Source of the DNA: Autumnicola tepida
GTDB lineage: Bacteria > Bacteroidota > Bacteroidia > Flavobacteriales > Flavobacteriaceae
DNA length: 64,000 nt
Direction: 5' to 3'
NCBI RefSeq assembly: GCF_031846485.1
Contig: NZ_JAVRHQ010000004.1
Location: 1-64,000 of the forward strand
The translations under genes and the position numbers were made by a program. The notes below the pieces were generated by a model. The model made no database searches and was not told the DNA's origin. It saw only the letters and a program-made list of their open reading frames with translations. Every line of letters begins with the position of its first letter. The first letter of the stretch is position 1. Below, piece after piece: positions 35,901 to 44,105 of the stretch.

Positions 35901-38900
35901 ATTTCGGCATTTTTGATTTCCAAGGAGACATTTTTGGAAGCCGACAAATAGTTATTGGTCTCTTTAGCGGAAATTGTTACAGGATACGTTCCTGCGCTGG
36001 TAAATCCTTGTGCCGGAGCATAAGTCAATGCAGTTTCCTCATGATTGAGACTGGCCGTCACATTCTTTGTAGAGCCGTCATAAGTAAAAGCCTGAACAGC
36101 TTCGGCAGTGATTATCGCTTCGGCTTTTTTGATGACCAAATTGGCAGAAAGTTCCAGATCGTTATAATTTTCCCGGCTGACTGTTGCAGTTACTTTATAA
36201 GTTCCTGCATTGATTTGCCCGTTAGTGTCATACGTTACAGAAGCCCCTTCAGGAAGATTTTCCAAGAAAATGCTGTGCGCTGATCCGTCATAAACAAAAC
36301 TGTCATCTTCAAAAACAACTCCTTCAATTGCGGCATTTTTGATTTCCAAGGAGACATTTTTGGAAGCTGACAAATAATTATTGGTTTCTTCCGCGGAAAT
36401 TGTTACAGGATAAGTTCCTGCATTTGTAAATCCTTGTGCCGGAGTATAGGTGAGGGCAGTTTCCTCATGGTTCAGCTTAGCTGAAATATTTTTAACCGTT
36501 CCATCATAAGTAAATGTCTGCACGGCTTCTGCAGTAATTATCGCTTCGGCTTTTTTGATAATAAGATCTGCGTGAAGTTCCAAGTCATTATAGTTTTTCC
36601 TGCTTACTGTCGCAGTCACTTTATAAGTACCGGCATTGATCTGGCCATTATTGTCATACTTCACTTTAGCACCTTCAGGAAGGTTTTTCACAAAAATACT
36701 GTGGGTGGTGCCGTCATAGACAAAACTCTCATCTGCAAAAGTTACTCCTTCAATTTCGGCTTTTTCGATCACCAGCGAAACATCTTTGGAAGCCGACAAA
36801 TAGTTATCGGTTTCTTCCGCGGAAATGGTTACAGGATACGCTCCTGCTGCGGTATATCCTTGTGCCGGAGCATAAGTCAATGCAGTTTCCTCATGATTGA
36901 GACTGGCCGTCACATTCTTTGTGGAGCCGTCATAAGTAAAAGTCTGAACAGCTTCGGTAGTGATTATCGCTTCGGCTTTTTTGATGACCAAATTGGCAGA
37001 AAGCTCCAGGTCATTATAATTCTCCTGGCTTACGGTTGCTGTTACTTTATAAGTTCCCGCATTGATTTGCCCGTTATTGTCATACTTTACAGAAGCACCT
37101 TCAGGAAGGTTTTCCAAGAAAATGCTATGCGTTTTCCCGTCATAAACAAAACTATCGTCTTCAAAGACAACTCCTTCAATCTCGGCATTTTCGATCACCA
37201 GCGAAACATTTTTGGAAGCCGATAAATAGTTATCAGTTTCTTCCGCGGAAATTGTTACTGGATAAGTTCCTGCTGCGGTGTAACCTTGCTGAGGACTAAA
37301 GCTTAAGTCGGTTTCTGAATGATTCAGCTCGGCTGAAACATTTTTAACCATTCCGTCATAAGTAAAGGTCTGAACAGCATCGGCAGTGATTACGGCTTCG
37401 GCCTTTTTGATCACAAGATTTGAAATCAATACTTTATCATAGTAATTTTTACGGCTAACGGTGGCAGTTACTTTATAAGCTCCCGCGTTGATCTGGCCGT
37501 TATTGTCATATTTTACAGAAGCGCCTTCAGGAAGGTTTTCCACAAAAATACTGTGCGCTGTCCCGTCATAGATGAAAGTGTCATCTTCAAAAACAACTCC
37601 TTCAATCTTGGCATTTTCGATTTCCAGGGAAACATTTTTGGAAGCCGATAAATAGTTATCGGTTTCTTCCGCGGAAATTATTACAGAATAAGTTCCGGCT
37701 GCAGTATAACCTTGCTGCGGGCTATAAGTCAATTCAGTCTCTGAATGGTTCAGCTCGGCTGAAACATTTTTAACAGAACCATCATAAGTAAAGTTTTGAA
37801 CGGCTTCGGCAGTGATTATGGCTTCGGCCTTTTTGATCACAATGTTCGCAATCAATACTTTATCATACTGATTTTCACGGCTTACCGTTGCAGTCACTTT
37901 ATAATCTCCTGCATTGATCTGGCCGTTATTGTCATATTTTACAGAAGCACCTTCAGGAAGATTTTTGACAAAAATGCTATGCGTTGTCCCATCATAAACA
38001 AAACTGTCATCGGTAAAAGTCACTCCTTCAATCTCGGCATTTTCGATTTCCAAAGAGACATTTTTGGAAGCTGATAGATAGTTATCGGTTTCTTCCGCAG
38101 AAATTGTTACTGGGTAATTCCCGGCTGCGGTATATCCCTGTTGGGGGCTATAAGTCAATTCAGCCTCAGAATGATTCAGTTTAGCAGACACATTTTTCAC
38201 TGTTCCATCATAAGTGAATGTCTGTACAGCATCGGCAGTGATTACCGCTTCGGCTTTTTTGATGGTAAGCGTGGCTGTTAAAGTTCTGTCCCCACAGCTG
38301 GTATGGGCTGAAGATACCGTTGCGGTAATTTTATAGCTGCCAGCATTGGTATGGGTATTTTCAACATCATAATCAACCGTGGCTCCTTCAGGCAATCCGA
38401 CTACCGAAAGCGTGTGCGCATTGCCATCATATACCACTTCATCATTAGAAAAAGTTACCTCTTCAATATCGTTCTTATTGATGGTTATCTCAAAACTGTT
38501 CTCATCTGAACAGCCATTTTCATTTTCACCGTAAACATATATAGTTTGAGAACTTGTAATTATAGCTTCGGCGGAAAGCGCTGTTCCTTCCCCATCTGGC
38601 TGGGTATAATAATTTCCTTCAGTTAGTTCCGGAAGGCTGTAGCTACCGCAGGCCACCACATTATCAGGGGCGTCAACTACATAAACAGCAGGCTCGGTGA
38701 TGGTAAAAGTTTGCTTTGCTTCGCAGCCATTAGCATCTGTAATGGTAACGGTATAATTACCGGCCGATAATCCGGTGGCCGTGGCTTCATTTCCACCTGA
38801 TGGTGCCCATGAATAACTATAACCTTTGGTTCCGCCTGTGACGGAAACCGTAGCACTTCCGTCAGCACCTCCGTTACAGGAAATGTTTGTTTGTGCCGCT

Positions 38901-40375
38901 GCCGTAGCACTAAGAGCAGCAGGTTGGGTAATGGTAATATTTGCCGTATCGGTACAACCGCTGGCATCGGTTACTGTTACGGTATAGGTGCCTGCTGGCA
39001 GAGGAGCTTTCTCAGGAGAATATTTTTCTTCTACAGGATCGTAAGTAGTGTAATGCCCAATGGTAGCAGTATTTTGCTCATTGGACCAGGAATAAGTATA
39101 AGGCGGATTTCCACCTGTTGCAGTGGCCGTTGCACCACCGTCAATACCCCCGTTACAGCTAACATTGCGGTCAACCGCCGCAGAGGCTGTTAACAGGCTG
39201 GAAGGCTCTGTAATTGTAGCACTGGCGGTTGCCGTACAGCCAAAGCCATCAGTAATGGTAACTTTATAAGTACCTGCTTTAAGGCCGGTCACGGTATTAC
39301 TTGATGAACTGGTGCCTAGCGTACTTGATTCTAAGGAAGAATCTTTTTCATTTATCCAAATATAACTGTAGTTAGCTCCTCCTCCAGTGGCCGTCACGGT
39401 AAGCGAACCTGTTGCACTTCCATTACAGGAAACATTAGTTTGCGAACTGATGGTAGCTTTGAGTTCGCATACCTGCTGTACCTTAACATTTACTGTGATT
39501 TCATCTGAAGCTGTTCCGTCTTCAATTTTTACTTTGAAACTATCGCCCCCATAAAAACCAGCAGTGGGTTTATAAGTTAAACCGGAAGGAGTAACCGAAG
39601 TACCGTTACTGGTAGTGCTAGTCGGGAAACCGTCAAGGCTTCCGTAGGAAGGACCACTGCTAACGCTCCAGGATAAATTATCGCCAGTATCACTATCTGT
39701 AACGGCTAAAAGGTCGTTAATTGTCGTGCTTCCGGAATTTTCATCTACAGTTAAATCTGTTGAGGCGCCTTTATTAAAAGAGGGCGGGTTGTTTACTGTG
39801 GCGCTAACACTGGTATATGTTAAGGATTCCAGAGCCGTTGATGCACTATTCTCAGGGTGGGAAGGAAAAGTGATCCTGAATTCATCAATATTTTTAAAGT
39901 CCGGATTGGTCGTAAAATCTATCGTAAAGGAGGAATTCATTGTAAAAGATGATACAATTTTAGTAGCACCTGGTACAATGGCATTGTCTTTATAGCCAGT
40001 GAAAGTAGCCTCGTTTGGAGAATCAAACTGGAAAAACATGGTTATTTTATCCAGGGAAAATTCACTGCCGTCTGTCCTTGCAAAACTATGATAGGAATGG
40101 GATGCACTCATTGTCATCACTATATTCCCATTAAACCTGTTTATAAGTCCGCTTCCGGCACCAACTGTACTTAATGTATAGGACTGATTGTCAGAAAGAA
40201 TTATACTTCCGGTTCGGGGGGATGTGCCGAATGAAGCAATGGATTGAAAATCACCGTTAAAGTCTAAGGTGGTTTGGGCTTTCCCATGCTGGCTGTATAG
40301 CAGCAGAATTGTTAGGGGTAAGAAAAGTTGAAGTATTAACTTTTTAAAATGAAATGAAAGTAATTTGTGCTCCAT
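32957..40375 (-). CDS. Giant T9SS-exported adhesin with SprB and MBG repeats
   Basis: A 2472-residue secreted protein. A signal peptide (ending HGKAQ) is followed by an N-terminal beta domain (~35-190). Next comes a cadherin-like segment (NNPPSFNKG...VTDSDTGDNLSW, ~195-300), then three SprB repeats (SCNGSATG, SCNGGIDG and SCNGGADG signatures, ~305-560). Then there is one MBG-type module and ten double MBG units of ~142 residues, up to ~2130, each with a (F)TYDGTVKNVSA half and a FVYDGTTHSIFV half. A final Ig-like segment and a ~75-residue type IX secretion C-terminal sorting domain (VVLSPNPVNAGESLEL ... VGVYILSIQTSKRSKSLKFIVR) end the protein. It is likely a surface adhesin for gliding or biofilm. 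The reading frame is open throughout. Confidence 0.92.
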   Translation of the reverse strand: MEHKLLSFHFKKLILQLFLPLTILLLYSQHGKAQTTLDFNGDFQSIASFGTSPRTGSIILSDNQSYTLSTVGAGSGLINRFNGNIVMTMSASHSYHSFARTDGSEFSLDKITMFFQFDSPNEATFTGYKDNAIVPGATKIVSSFTMNSSFTIDFTTNPDFKNIDEFRITFPSHPENSASTALESLTYTSVSATVNNPPSFNKGASTDLTVDENSGSTTINDLLAVTDSDTGDNLSWSVSSGPSYGSLDGFPTSTTSNGTSVTPSGLTYKPTAGFYGGDSFKVKIEDGTASDEITVNVKVQQVCELKATISSQTNVSCNGSATGSLTVTATGGGANYSYIWINEKDSSLESSTLGTSSSSNTVTGLKAGTYKVTITDGFGCTATASATITEPSSLLTASAAVDRNVSCNGGIDGGATATATGGNPPYTYSWSNEQNTATIGHYTTYDPVEEKYSPEKAPLPAGTYTVTVTDASGCTDTANITITQPAALSATAAAQTNISCNGGADGSATVSVTGGTKGYSYSWAPSGGNEATATGLSAGNYTVTITDANGCEAKQTFTITEPAVYVVDAPDNVVACGSYSLPELTEGNYYTQPDGEGTALSAEAIITSSQTIYVYGENENGCSDENSFEITINKNDIEEVTFSNDEVVYDGNAHTLSVVGLPEGATVDYDVENTHTNAGSYKITATVSSAHTSCGDRTLTATLTIKKAEAVITADAVQTFTYDGTVKNVSAKLNHSEAELTYSPQQGYTAAGNYPVTISAEETDNYLSASKNVSLEIENAEIEGVTFTDDSFVYDGTTHSIFVKNLPEGASVKYDNNGQINAGDYKVTATVSRENQYDKVLIANIVIKKAEAIITAEAVQNFTYDGSVKNVSAELNHSETELTYSPQQGYTAAGTYSVIISAEETDNYLSASKNVSLEIENAKIEGVVFEDDTFIYDGTAHSIFVENLPEGASVKYDNNGQINAGAYKVTATVSRKNYYDKVLISNLVIKKAEAVITADAVQTFTYDGMVKNVSAELNHSETDLSFSPQQGYTAAGTYPVTISAEETDNYLSASKNVSLVIENAEIEGVVFEDDSFVYDGKTHSIFLENLPEGASVKYDNNGQINAGTYKVTATVSQENYNDLELSANLVIKKAEAIITTEAVQTFTYDGSTKNVTASLNHEETALTYAPAQGYTAAGAYPVTISAEETDNYLSASKDVSLVIEKAEIEGVTFADESFVYDGTTHSIFVKNLPEGAKVKYDNNGQINAGTYKVTATVSRKNYNDLELHADLIIKKAEAIITAEAVQTFTYDGTVKNISAKLNHEETALTYTPAQGFTNAGTYPVTISAEETNNYLSASKNVSLEIKNAAIEGVVFEDDSFVYDGSAHSIFLENLPEGASVTYDTNGQINAGTYKVTATVSRENYNDLELSANLVIKKAEAIITAEAVQAFTYDGSTKNVTASLNHEETALTYAPAQGFTSAGTYPVTISAKETNNYLSASKNVSLEIKNAEIEGVTFADYSFVYDGTAHSIFVKNLPEGATVKYENNGQINAGTYKVTATISQENYNDQVLTANLVIKKAEAVITADATQTFTYDGTVKNVSAILNHEEAQLTFSPQQGYTAAGTYPVTISAEETDNYLSTSKNVSLEIENAEIEGVTFADDSFIYDGTVHSIFVKNLPEGAAVKYDNNGQVNAGTYTVTATVSQENYNDEVLTAELVIKKAEAVITADAVQTFTYDGTVKNVSAKLNHTETDLSYSPQQGYTAAGTYPVKISAEETDNYLSASKNVSLEIKNAEIEGVVFESETFIYNGEVHSLMVTELPEGAKVKYDNNGQINAGTYKVTATVSQENYNDEILTADLVIKKAEAVITAEAMQNFTYDGTVKNISAELNHEETSLTYAPAQSYINAGTYEITVSAEETDNYLSASKDVSLKIENAEIEGVTFADASFVYDNTTHSIFVENLPEGATVKYADNEQVNAGTYKVTATVSQENYNDKILTADLVIKKAEAVITAEAMQNFTYDGTVKNISAELNHEETSLTYAPAQGYINAGTYEVTVSAEETDNYLSASKELSLVIESTEIEGVSLEGATFTYDGQTNSLAVNGLPEGASVTYDNNGQINAGTYKVTATVSQENYNDKVLTADLVINKAVQSISFDDLDNRNLQTDDNFLLNATSSSGLPVTYSYTSENTDPAARVSERGFVRLLAAGTISITATQQGNQNYEAATPVTRTLNILNSTARLNNVVINGTSYSNPSTDIYYLIGCGSDEDQVQIQLEPNRGSSADHAAMFTIETPVPGIYNETIMVTSGDGNASRTYHIKVEKTFDFEDIVVQKFNNVLLVNNNPATNGGYKFESFRWYKNGALIGTGQYFSEGDNAGDALDAQSNYYVEMTTEDGEVLKTCSTVIQLRSSYNVVLSPNPVNAGESLELFADFPKEELATMQLSIHNLNGALIKRMSSNKKITTIELPYNVQVGVYILSIQTSKRSKSLKFIVR
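33990..38265 (-). repeat. Ten tandem 426-bp coding repeats (double MBG units)
   Basis: Repeat landmarks (the lysine-lysine-alanine-glutamate-alanine junction) recur every ~426 bp, at about 38255, 37829, 37400, 36975, 36550, 36120, 35700, 35270, 34848 and 34420. Neighbouring units differ by scattered substitutions; the last two are nearly identical in their first halves. The array encodes residues ~705-2130 of the adhesin. Such arrays expand and contract by recombination and can be collapsed by assembly. Confidence 0.9.
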
Positions 40376-40567
40376 ATTTTAGGATTTAAATAGAAGGGTT
40401 CTAATAGATTTTTATATCAACACGATTTAACCGGATTTGGCTCCGAACAATTTCAGGTAATTTGTCGTCTTTAAATGTGTTTCAACTGTAGGGAGGTGAA
40501 AATCAGGGCAAATATTGTAAGAAAAATTGTAAATAAAAAGTTAAAATAAAAAAGAAGGTTTTATCAC

Positions 40568-41485
40568 TTAACTAAATATTTCTCCTTTCTTACAACCCAT
40601 AATAGCAAGTTTGGCACTGCTGAATATGCCCTCCTTCGTTTTTAAGACGTTTATTTTTATAACCTTGAAATCTCTGCATAAAACAAAAATTCCATGGGTG
40701 GGATCTGAAAAAATTATAGTTCCGGGGCGGGAAACTGGAGGAGTTCCTAAATCGGCAGGACTTACTTCAATTATCTGAACCGGCATATTTCTGAACATAG
40801 CCATGGCTCCGCAGTATTTCGGATTGCAGGCGTTGACTAAATTTTCTATTTCATCCGCACACTGTATTTCCCAGTTTATCGTTCTCTGCTTCCTGCTAGG
40901 ACGGGAAAAATAGCTTCCGGAAATGTTCTTTGCCGTAATCTCCCTGTTACTTTCTAAGCGGGATAAAAAAGTGGTAAATATCTCTGCCGTTTTATATGAC
41001 AGCCTTGATTGAAGAAGCCCGTAATTTTCACCCGGTAAAATATCAATTTCTTCATTATAAATAATACTTCCCTCATCCGGTATGTCGGTGAGCCGGTGAA
41101 AAGTGATTCCTATTTTCTTCTCGCCGGATTTTAAATGCCAGTATACTGGGTCGCTCCCTCTGAAGTAGGGTAGGCTGCTGAAATGTACATTGACAGCATT
41201 CTCACACAATGAAAATAGTTTTTCCGGAAGTATCCAGGGGAAAGTGTAGCCGAGCATCAAATCACTTTTCTCTACCCATTGATATAGTAGATTTTTTTCT
41301 TGATTCAACTCATCTTTTCTTATCTCAAGTAAAGGTATATTGTGTTCTTCAGCAGTTTGCATTAGACCATCCAATTCCTGATGGTAATCTTGTGGTGTGA
41401 TAAGTTGGATTTCATCTCCTTTATCAACTAATTTTTTCAATAATGGAATGACAATTAAGCTATTACAAAACAAAGTTGTTTTCAT
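40568..41485 (-). CDS. Formyltransferase-family protein (Fmt-like)
   Basis: A 305-residue protein with the formyl_trans_N fold (residues ~1-180). The signature region is VNVHFSSLPYFRGSDPVYWHLKSG, corresponding to the HxSLLPxYRG folate-binding segment, followed by GITFHRLTDIPDEGSII containing the catalytic-type aspartate. The C-terminal ~100 residues (from RTINWEIQCADEIENLVNACNPKYCGAMAMF) match the Fmt C-terminal domain. As it is sited among LodA/LodB genes rather than with def or translation genes, it probably formylates a sugar amine, a peptide or another substrate rather than initiator tRNA. A hairpin separates it from the upstream tail-collar gene, so co-transcription is uncertain. Confidence 0.8.
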   Translation of the reverse strand: MKTTLFCNSLIVIPLLKKLVDKGDEIQLITPQDYHQELDGLMQTAEEHNIPLLEIRKDELNQEKNLLYQWVEKSDLMLGYTFPWILPEKLFSLCENAVNVHFSSLPYFRGSDPVYWHLKSGEKKIGITFHRLTDIPDEGSIIYNEEIDILPGENYGLLQSRLSYKTAEIFTTFLSRLESNREITAKNISGSYFSRPSRKQRTINWEIQCADEIENLVNACNPKYCGAMAMFRNMPVQIIEVSPADLGTPPVSRPGTIIFSDPTHGIFVLCRDFKVIKINVLKTKEGIFSSAKLAIMGCKKGEIFS

Positions 41486-41511
41486 TCTTCAAAAATTGAT
41501 AACCTGGCATA

Positions 41512-41570
41512 AATAAACCGGCCCGAATAAAAGCACCTATTATTAGGCTCCTTTCAATCCGGGCCGGGTT
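41512..41570 (-). terminator. Hairpin between the tail-collar and formyltransferase genes
   Basis: On the - strand AACCCGGCCCGG pairs with CGGGCCGGTT across ~34 bases, then TTTATTTAT follows. It could terminate the LodA-LodB-collar operon, or act as a leaky attenuator before the formyltransferase gene. Confidence 0.55.
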
Positions 41571-41672
41571 AAGAATTTTGCTGCCTTCTTATCCTTTTTA
41601 CTGGTATATGATTTCTACCAGGGTTAGGATATGTAAGGACCGAAGACATGTATTTATTTTGCAGAGCTATCT

Positions 41673-42266
41673 TTAGCTTCTTTGTGGAAATATGCCTTGC
41701 AAACATATAATATATGAAACACAGGTCCAGGGTTGCATGTTGTTGTGGGATGTACTGCCTCCGGCCATTCCCATCTGGCTTGTTATAGGATTGAATTGCA
41801 GATCACTGAATTCTACCGCATCGTCTGCAAAAGTTCCGTCAGTACTAGCTGAATAAATTGGTCCGGATATACTACCGCCGGGATATTTTCCTTGCGGAGC
41901 TTGAGCATCATTGCCGCTTCCTACTTTTACGGATGCCTGAACGGAATTAACCGTGGGATTTGAAATGCTAAGCTGGTGGTTATGCTGTGGCATTTCTGAG
42001 GCAATTAATGTGTGGTATTCTTCGCCGGATCTTTGACCGTTGCGCCTGTCAGTAAGTCCTGGTCCGTACCCGCTTCCTATCGCCACTCTTCCTCTTAAAT
42101 CCGGAAGCCCGAAAGTTGTTCGTCCATCTCCCCCATATTTTGTCCCGAGTAAGGAAAAAAGAGCCGTGTAATCGTTTATTGGTAGTAATTGTCCATAACA
42201 TAATGCCCAGTTCCTGGGAGCCCATTCCGGACCGAATAGCCTGATTTCACCGATAGTGCCTTCCAT
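41673..42266 (-). CDS. Phage tail-collar domain protein (MdpB-like)
   Basis: A 197-residue protein starting MEGTIGEIRLFGPEWAPRNWALCYGQLLPI, the classic tail-collar/microcystin-dependent protein opening, with DGRTTFGLPDLRGRVAIGSG near residues 48-67 and the histidine-containing MPQHNHQL near 92-99. The C-terminal half is glycine/serine-rich and ends in a conserved NMQPWTCVSYIICLQGIFPQ block. Such proteins form trimers in phage tails but also occur as secreted or surface proteins in bacteria. No other phage gene is nearby. It is located 33 bp downstream of the HExxH gene in the LodA-LodB cluster; its role there is unknown. Confidence 0.88.
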   Translation of the reverse strand: MEGTIGEIRLFGPEWAPRNWALCYGQLLPINDYTALFSLLGTKYGGDGRTTFGLPDLRGRVAIGSGYGPGLTDRRNGQRSGEEYHTLIASEMPQHNHQLSISNPTVNSVQASVKVGSGNDAQAPQGKYPGGSISGPIYSASTDGTFADDAVEFSDLQFNPITSQMGMAGGSTSHNNMQPWTCVSYIICLQGIFPQRS

Positions 42267-42299
42267 AATTTGATAGTTTAAGGTTTAAAATTTGGGTTT

Positions 42300-42818
42300 T
42301 TAATTTTTGCGTAACCAACTTATTACCGTCGGAGACGTTTTATTTTTTTTATTTTCATCGTATTCTATGAGCCCCAGCCATTTTAAAACAGGCGATCCAA
42401 TATAATTCCCGTTTTGAAAGTTTTCAATGAGCCAGTTTGCATCTCCCTTGTACCCTTTTTCATGAAAAACCACCTCTGGAGGTAATTTTAGATGTGAACA
42501 GGCGAGAAAACTCCATAGAATGGCACCAATTTCAAAGTCTGCAGCAGTTTTATGATCAATTTTCCCGTATATCTTATTTCTGACGCATGGTGCCAAACAG
42601 GCCATATGTCCCGCTTCATGTAATAGATCTCCCGGGTGTTCCAATTTCTCAGGGTCATAATATAAAACTCCTTTTTCCACATGTATTCCTGGTAGAAACG
42701 TTTTATTGCTTATGCTGGTTTTAACTGTTTGCAATCCTATTTCTTCAAGAAAGCTGATAATGATAATAGTGGTTGCTATCTCAGTACTACGGTCCGAACT
42801 TTTATCAATTACTTTCAT
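42300..42818 (-). CDS. HExxH-containing hypothetical protein in the LodAB cluster
   Basis: A 172-residue cytoplasmic-looking protein without a signal peptide. A metallopeptidase-type motif HEAGH (in DLLHEAGHMACLAP, residues ~78-84) is followed by HKTAADFEIGAILWSFLACSHL, whose glutamate could be a further metal ligand. The C-terminal part contains short aromatic segments (NWLIENFQNGNY). No known family was recognised. It lies between the LodB-like and tail-collar genes in the same orientation. A protease that matures one of the cluster products would fit, but the sequence alone does not prove activity. Confidence 0.7.
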   Translation of the reverse strand: MKVIDKSSDRSTEIATTIIIISFLEEIGLQTVKTSISNKTFLPGIHVEKGVLYYDPEKLEHPGDLLHEAGHMACLAPCVRNKIYGKIDHKTAADFEIGAILWSFLACSHLKLPPEVVFHEKGYKGDANWLIENFQNGNYIGSPVLKWLGLIEYDENKKNKTSPTVISWLRKN

Positions 42819-42946
42819 GAGAACTTTGAATCCTGATCATTTTTTTAAAGCAGCGGGACTGCTTAGAAGTTTCAAATATCACTTTTAAGAAAATTTTAAG
42901 AGTAAGGCTGAACCGTAATTCTTTTATGGTTTACTTTAAATAGCTT

Positions 42947-44095
42947 CTATTCTTGTAGTGACCGGGAAATTCTTCTTTTCCAAAAAGGCGCATGAATCCA
43001 TCTTTTTTCCTGCCTGTAGTAGTGTTCTTTATGATATAAATAGCGATTCCATACCTGGTTTATACTGTTGATGTACATTTCCCGGAATTTATTATCTAAA
43101 TTCTGGTCAGAAGAAAATTCTATAAGCTTTGTTCCCAGGAAAAGGTTCCTCAATTGCATTGCATTGGCCATAGCATTAAACATACCCTGTGAGGAAAGCG
43201 GGTCAAAACTTATCGCGGAATCCCCGATGGCTACCCAACGCTCACCTGTAAATTGCTGAAGATAACCTGAATTTGCTGCAACTGTTCCTTTATAAACAAA
43301 GCCTTTATATTCAGAATAATCTACGGAAGATGAAATCTCGGGGCAATTCTTCATTAAATCTAAAAACAACTGCGGGTCTCTAGTAGCTCTTTTTTTTAAA
43401 AGGTCGCGATCCGTATGAAAAGCTGCCAGCCTTCTGTTGTTGGAGAGGGGAGAGCTGTACCACCACCCGTATTCACAGGGACTAACGGTATTTATATTAT
43501 TTAACCTGTTTCCCGGAAATATAGACCAACACGATATCAGTTTATCGACAGATATTCTCGGGATACCTAACTTTCCCGCGAAAACAGAGGCCCTGCCTGT
43601 GGCATCGATTACAAATCCGGCTTCCAGAGTTTCTGTTTTTTCCTTGCTATCTTTTAGGTTGTCGCCAATTGTTAGCTTCCAGCCTTCTTTTACTTTCTCT
43701 ACATGCAATAATTTTTTAGGCCATAAACATTTTACACCTCTGCTATTAACTTCGGATCTCAACGAGGATTCAAATTTTACCCTGTCTAGAAACCATCCTG
43801 AGCCGTCCGGATTAATTAAAGAATCGCTGAAATATATTTTTTCCGATCCCCAGGTGGACTGCGTACCTGTATGATTGATATGAGAAGAGATGCTATGCCC
43901 CTTCTCGTTCTGTACCAGGTGTAAAATTTCCAGTTCCGATAGAATCCTTTTAGTGGCGGCGGGTAAGCATTCTCCGATTTTTTCACCGGGTTTTTCCAGT
44001 TTGTCAATAAGAATAACCTCGTAATAAGGAGCAAGTGCAATGGCTGCAGTGCAACCGGCCACACCTGCTCCGATAATAGCAATCTGCGTCTTCAT
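42947..44095 (-). CDS. LodB-like FAD-dependent oxidoreductase (cofactor maturation enzyme)
   Basis: A 382-residue flavoprotein of the halogenase/geranylgeranyl-reductase superfamily. The N-terminal dinucleotide motif is GAGVAG (residues ~9-14), followed by the acidic end of strand 2 (VILIDK). A second FAD motif is WVAIGDSAISFDPLSSQGMFNAM (near residues 278-300). It has the GECLP segment seen in this group. It starts 10 bp after the stop of the LodA-like gene. In characterised pairs LodB-type flavoproteins oxidise the precursor to make the cysteine tryptophylquinone cofactor of LodA. The adjacency to a LodA-like gene makes that role more likely than halogenation, and no WxWxIP halogenase motif was seen. 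Confidence 0.82.
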   Translation of the reverse strand: MKTQIAIIGAGVAGCTAAIALAPYYEVILIDKLEKPGEKIGECLPAATKRILSELEILHLVQNEKGHSISSHINHTGTQSTWGSEKIYFSDSLINPDGSGWFLDRVKFESSLRSEVNSRGVKCLWPKKLLHVEKVKEGWKLTIGDNLKDSKEKTETLEAGFVIDATGRASVFAGKLGIPRISVDKLISCWSIFPGNRLNNINTVSPCEYGWWYSSPLSNNRRLAAFHTDRDLLKKRATRDPQLFLDLMKNCPEISSSVDYSEYKGFVYKGTVAANSGYLQQFTGERWVAIGDSAISFDPLSSQGMFNAMANAMQLRNLFLGTKLIEFSSDQNLDNKFREMYINSINQVWNRYLYHKEHYYRQEKRWIHAPFWKRRISRSLQE

Positions 44096-44105
44096 TTAAA
44101 TCGGT

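Noticed and set aside
35189..38074. Several + strand open frames of 90-217 codons with similar F/S/C/R-rich products
   Set aside because: They lie antisense to the MBG repeat units and repeat with the same 426-bp period. Their likeness is a by-product of the coding repeats, not separate genes.
33990..38265. Regularly spaced repeats that could suggest a CRISPR array
   Set aside because: The unit is 426 bp, fully coding on the - strand and without unique spacers, so it is a protein repeat array.
41673..42266. Tail-collar gene as evidence for a prophage
   Set aside because: No capsid, terminase, tail tube or lysis gene is nearby. Isolated tail-collar proteins are common in bacteria.
42947..44095. 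FAD protein read as a tryptophan halogenase
   Set aside because: No WxWxIP motif was found, and the adjoining LodA-like gene makes a LodB-type role more likely.
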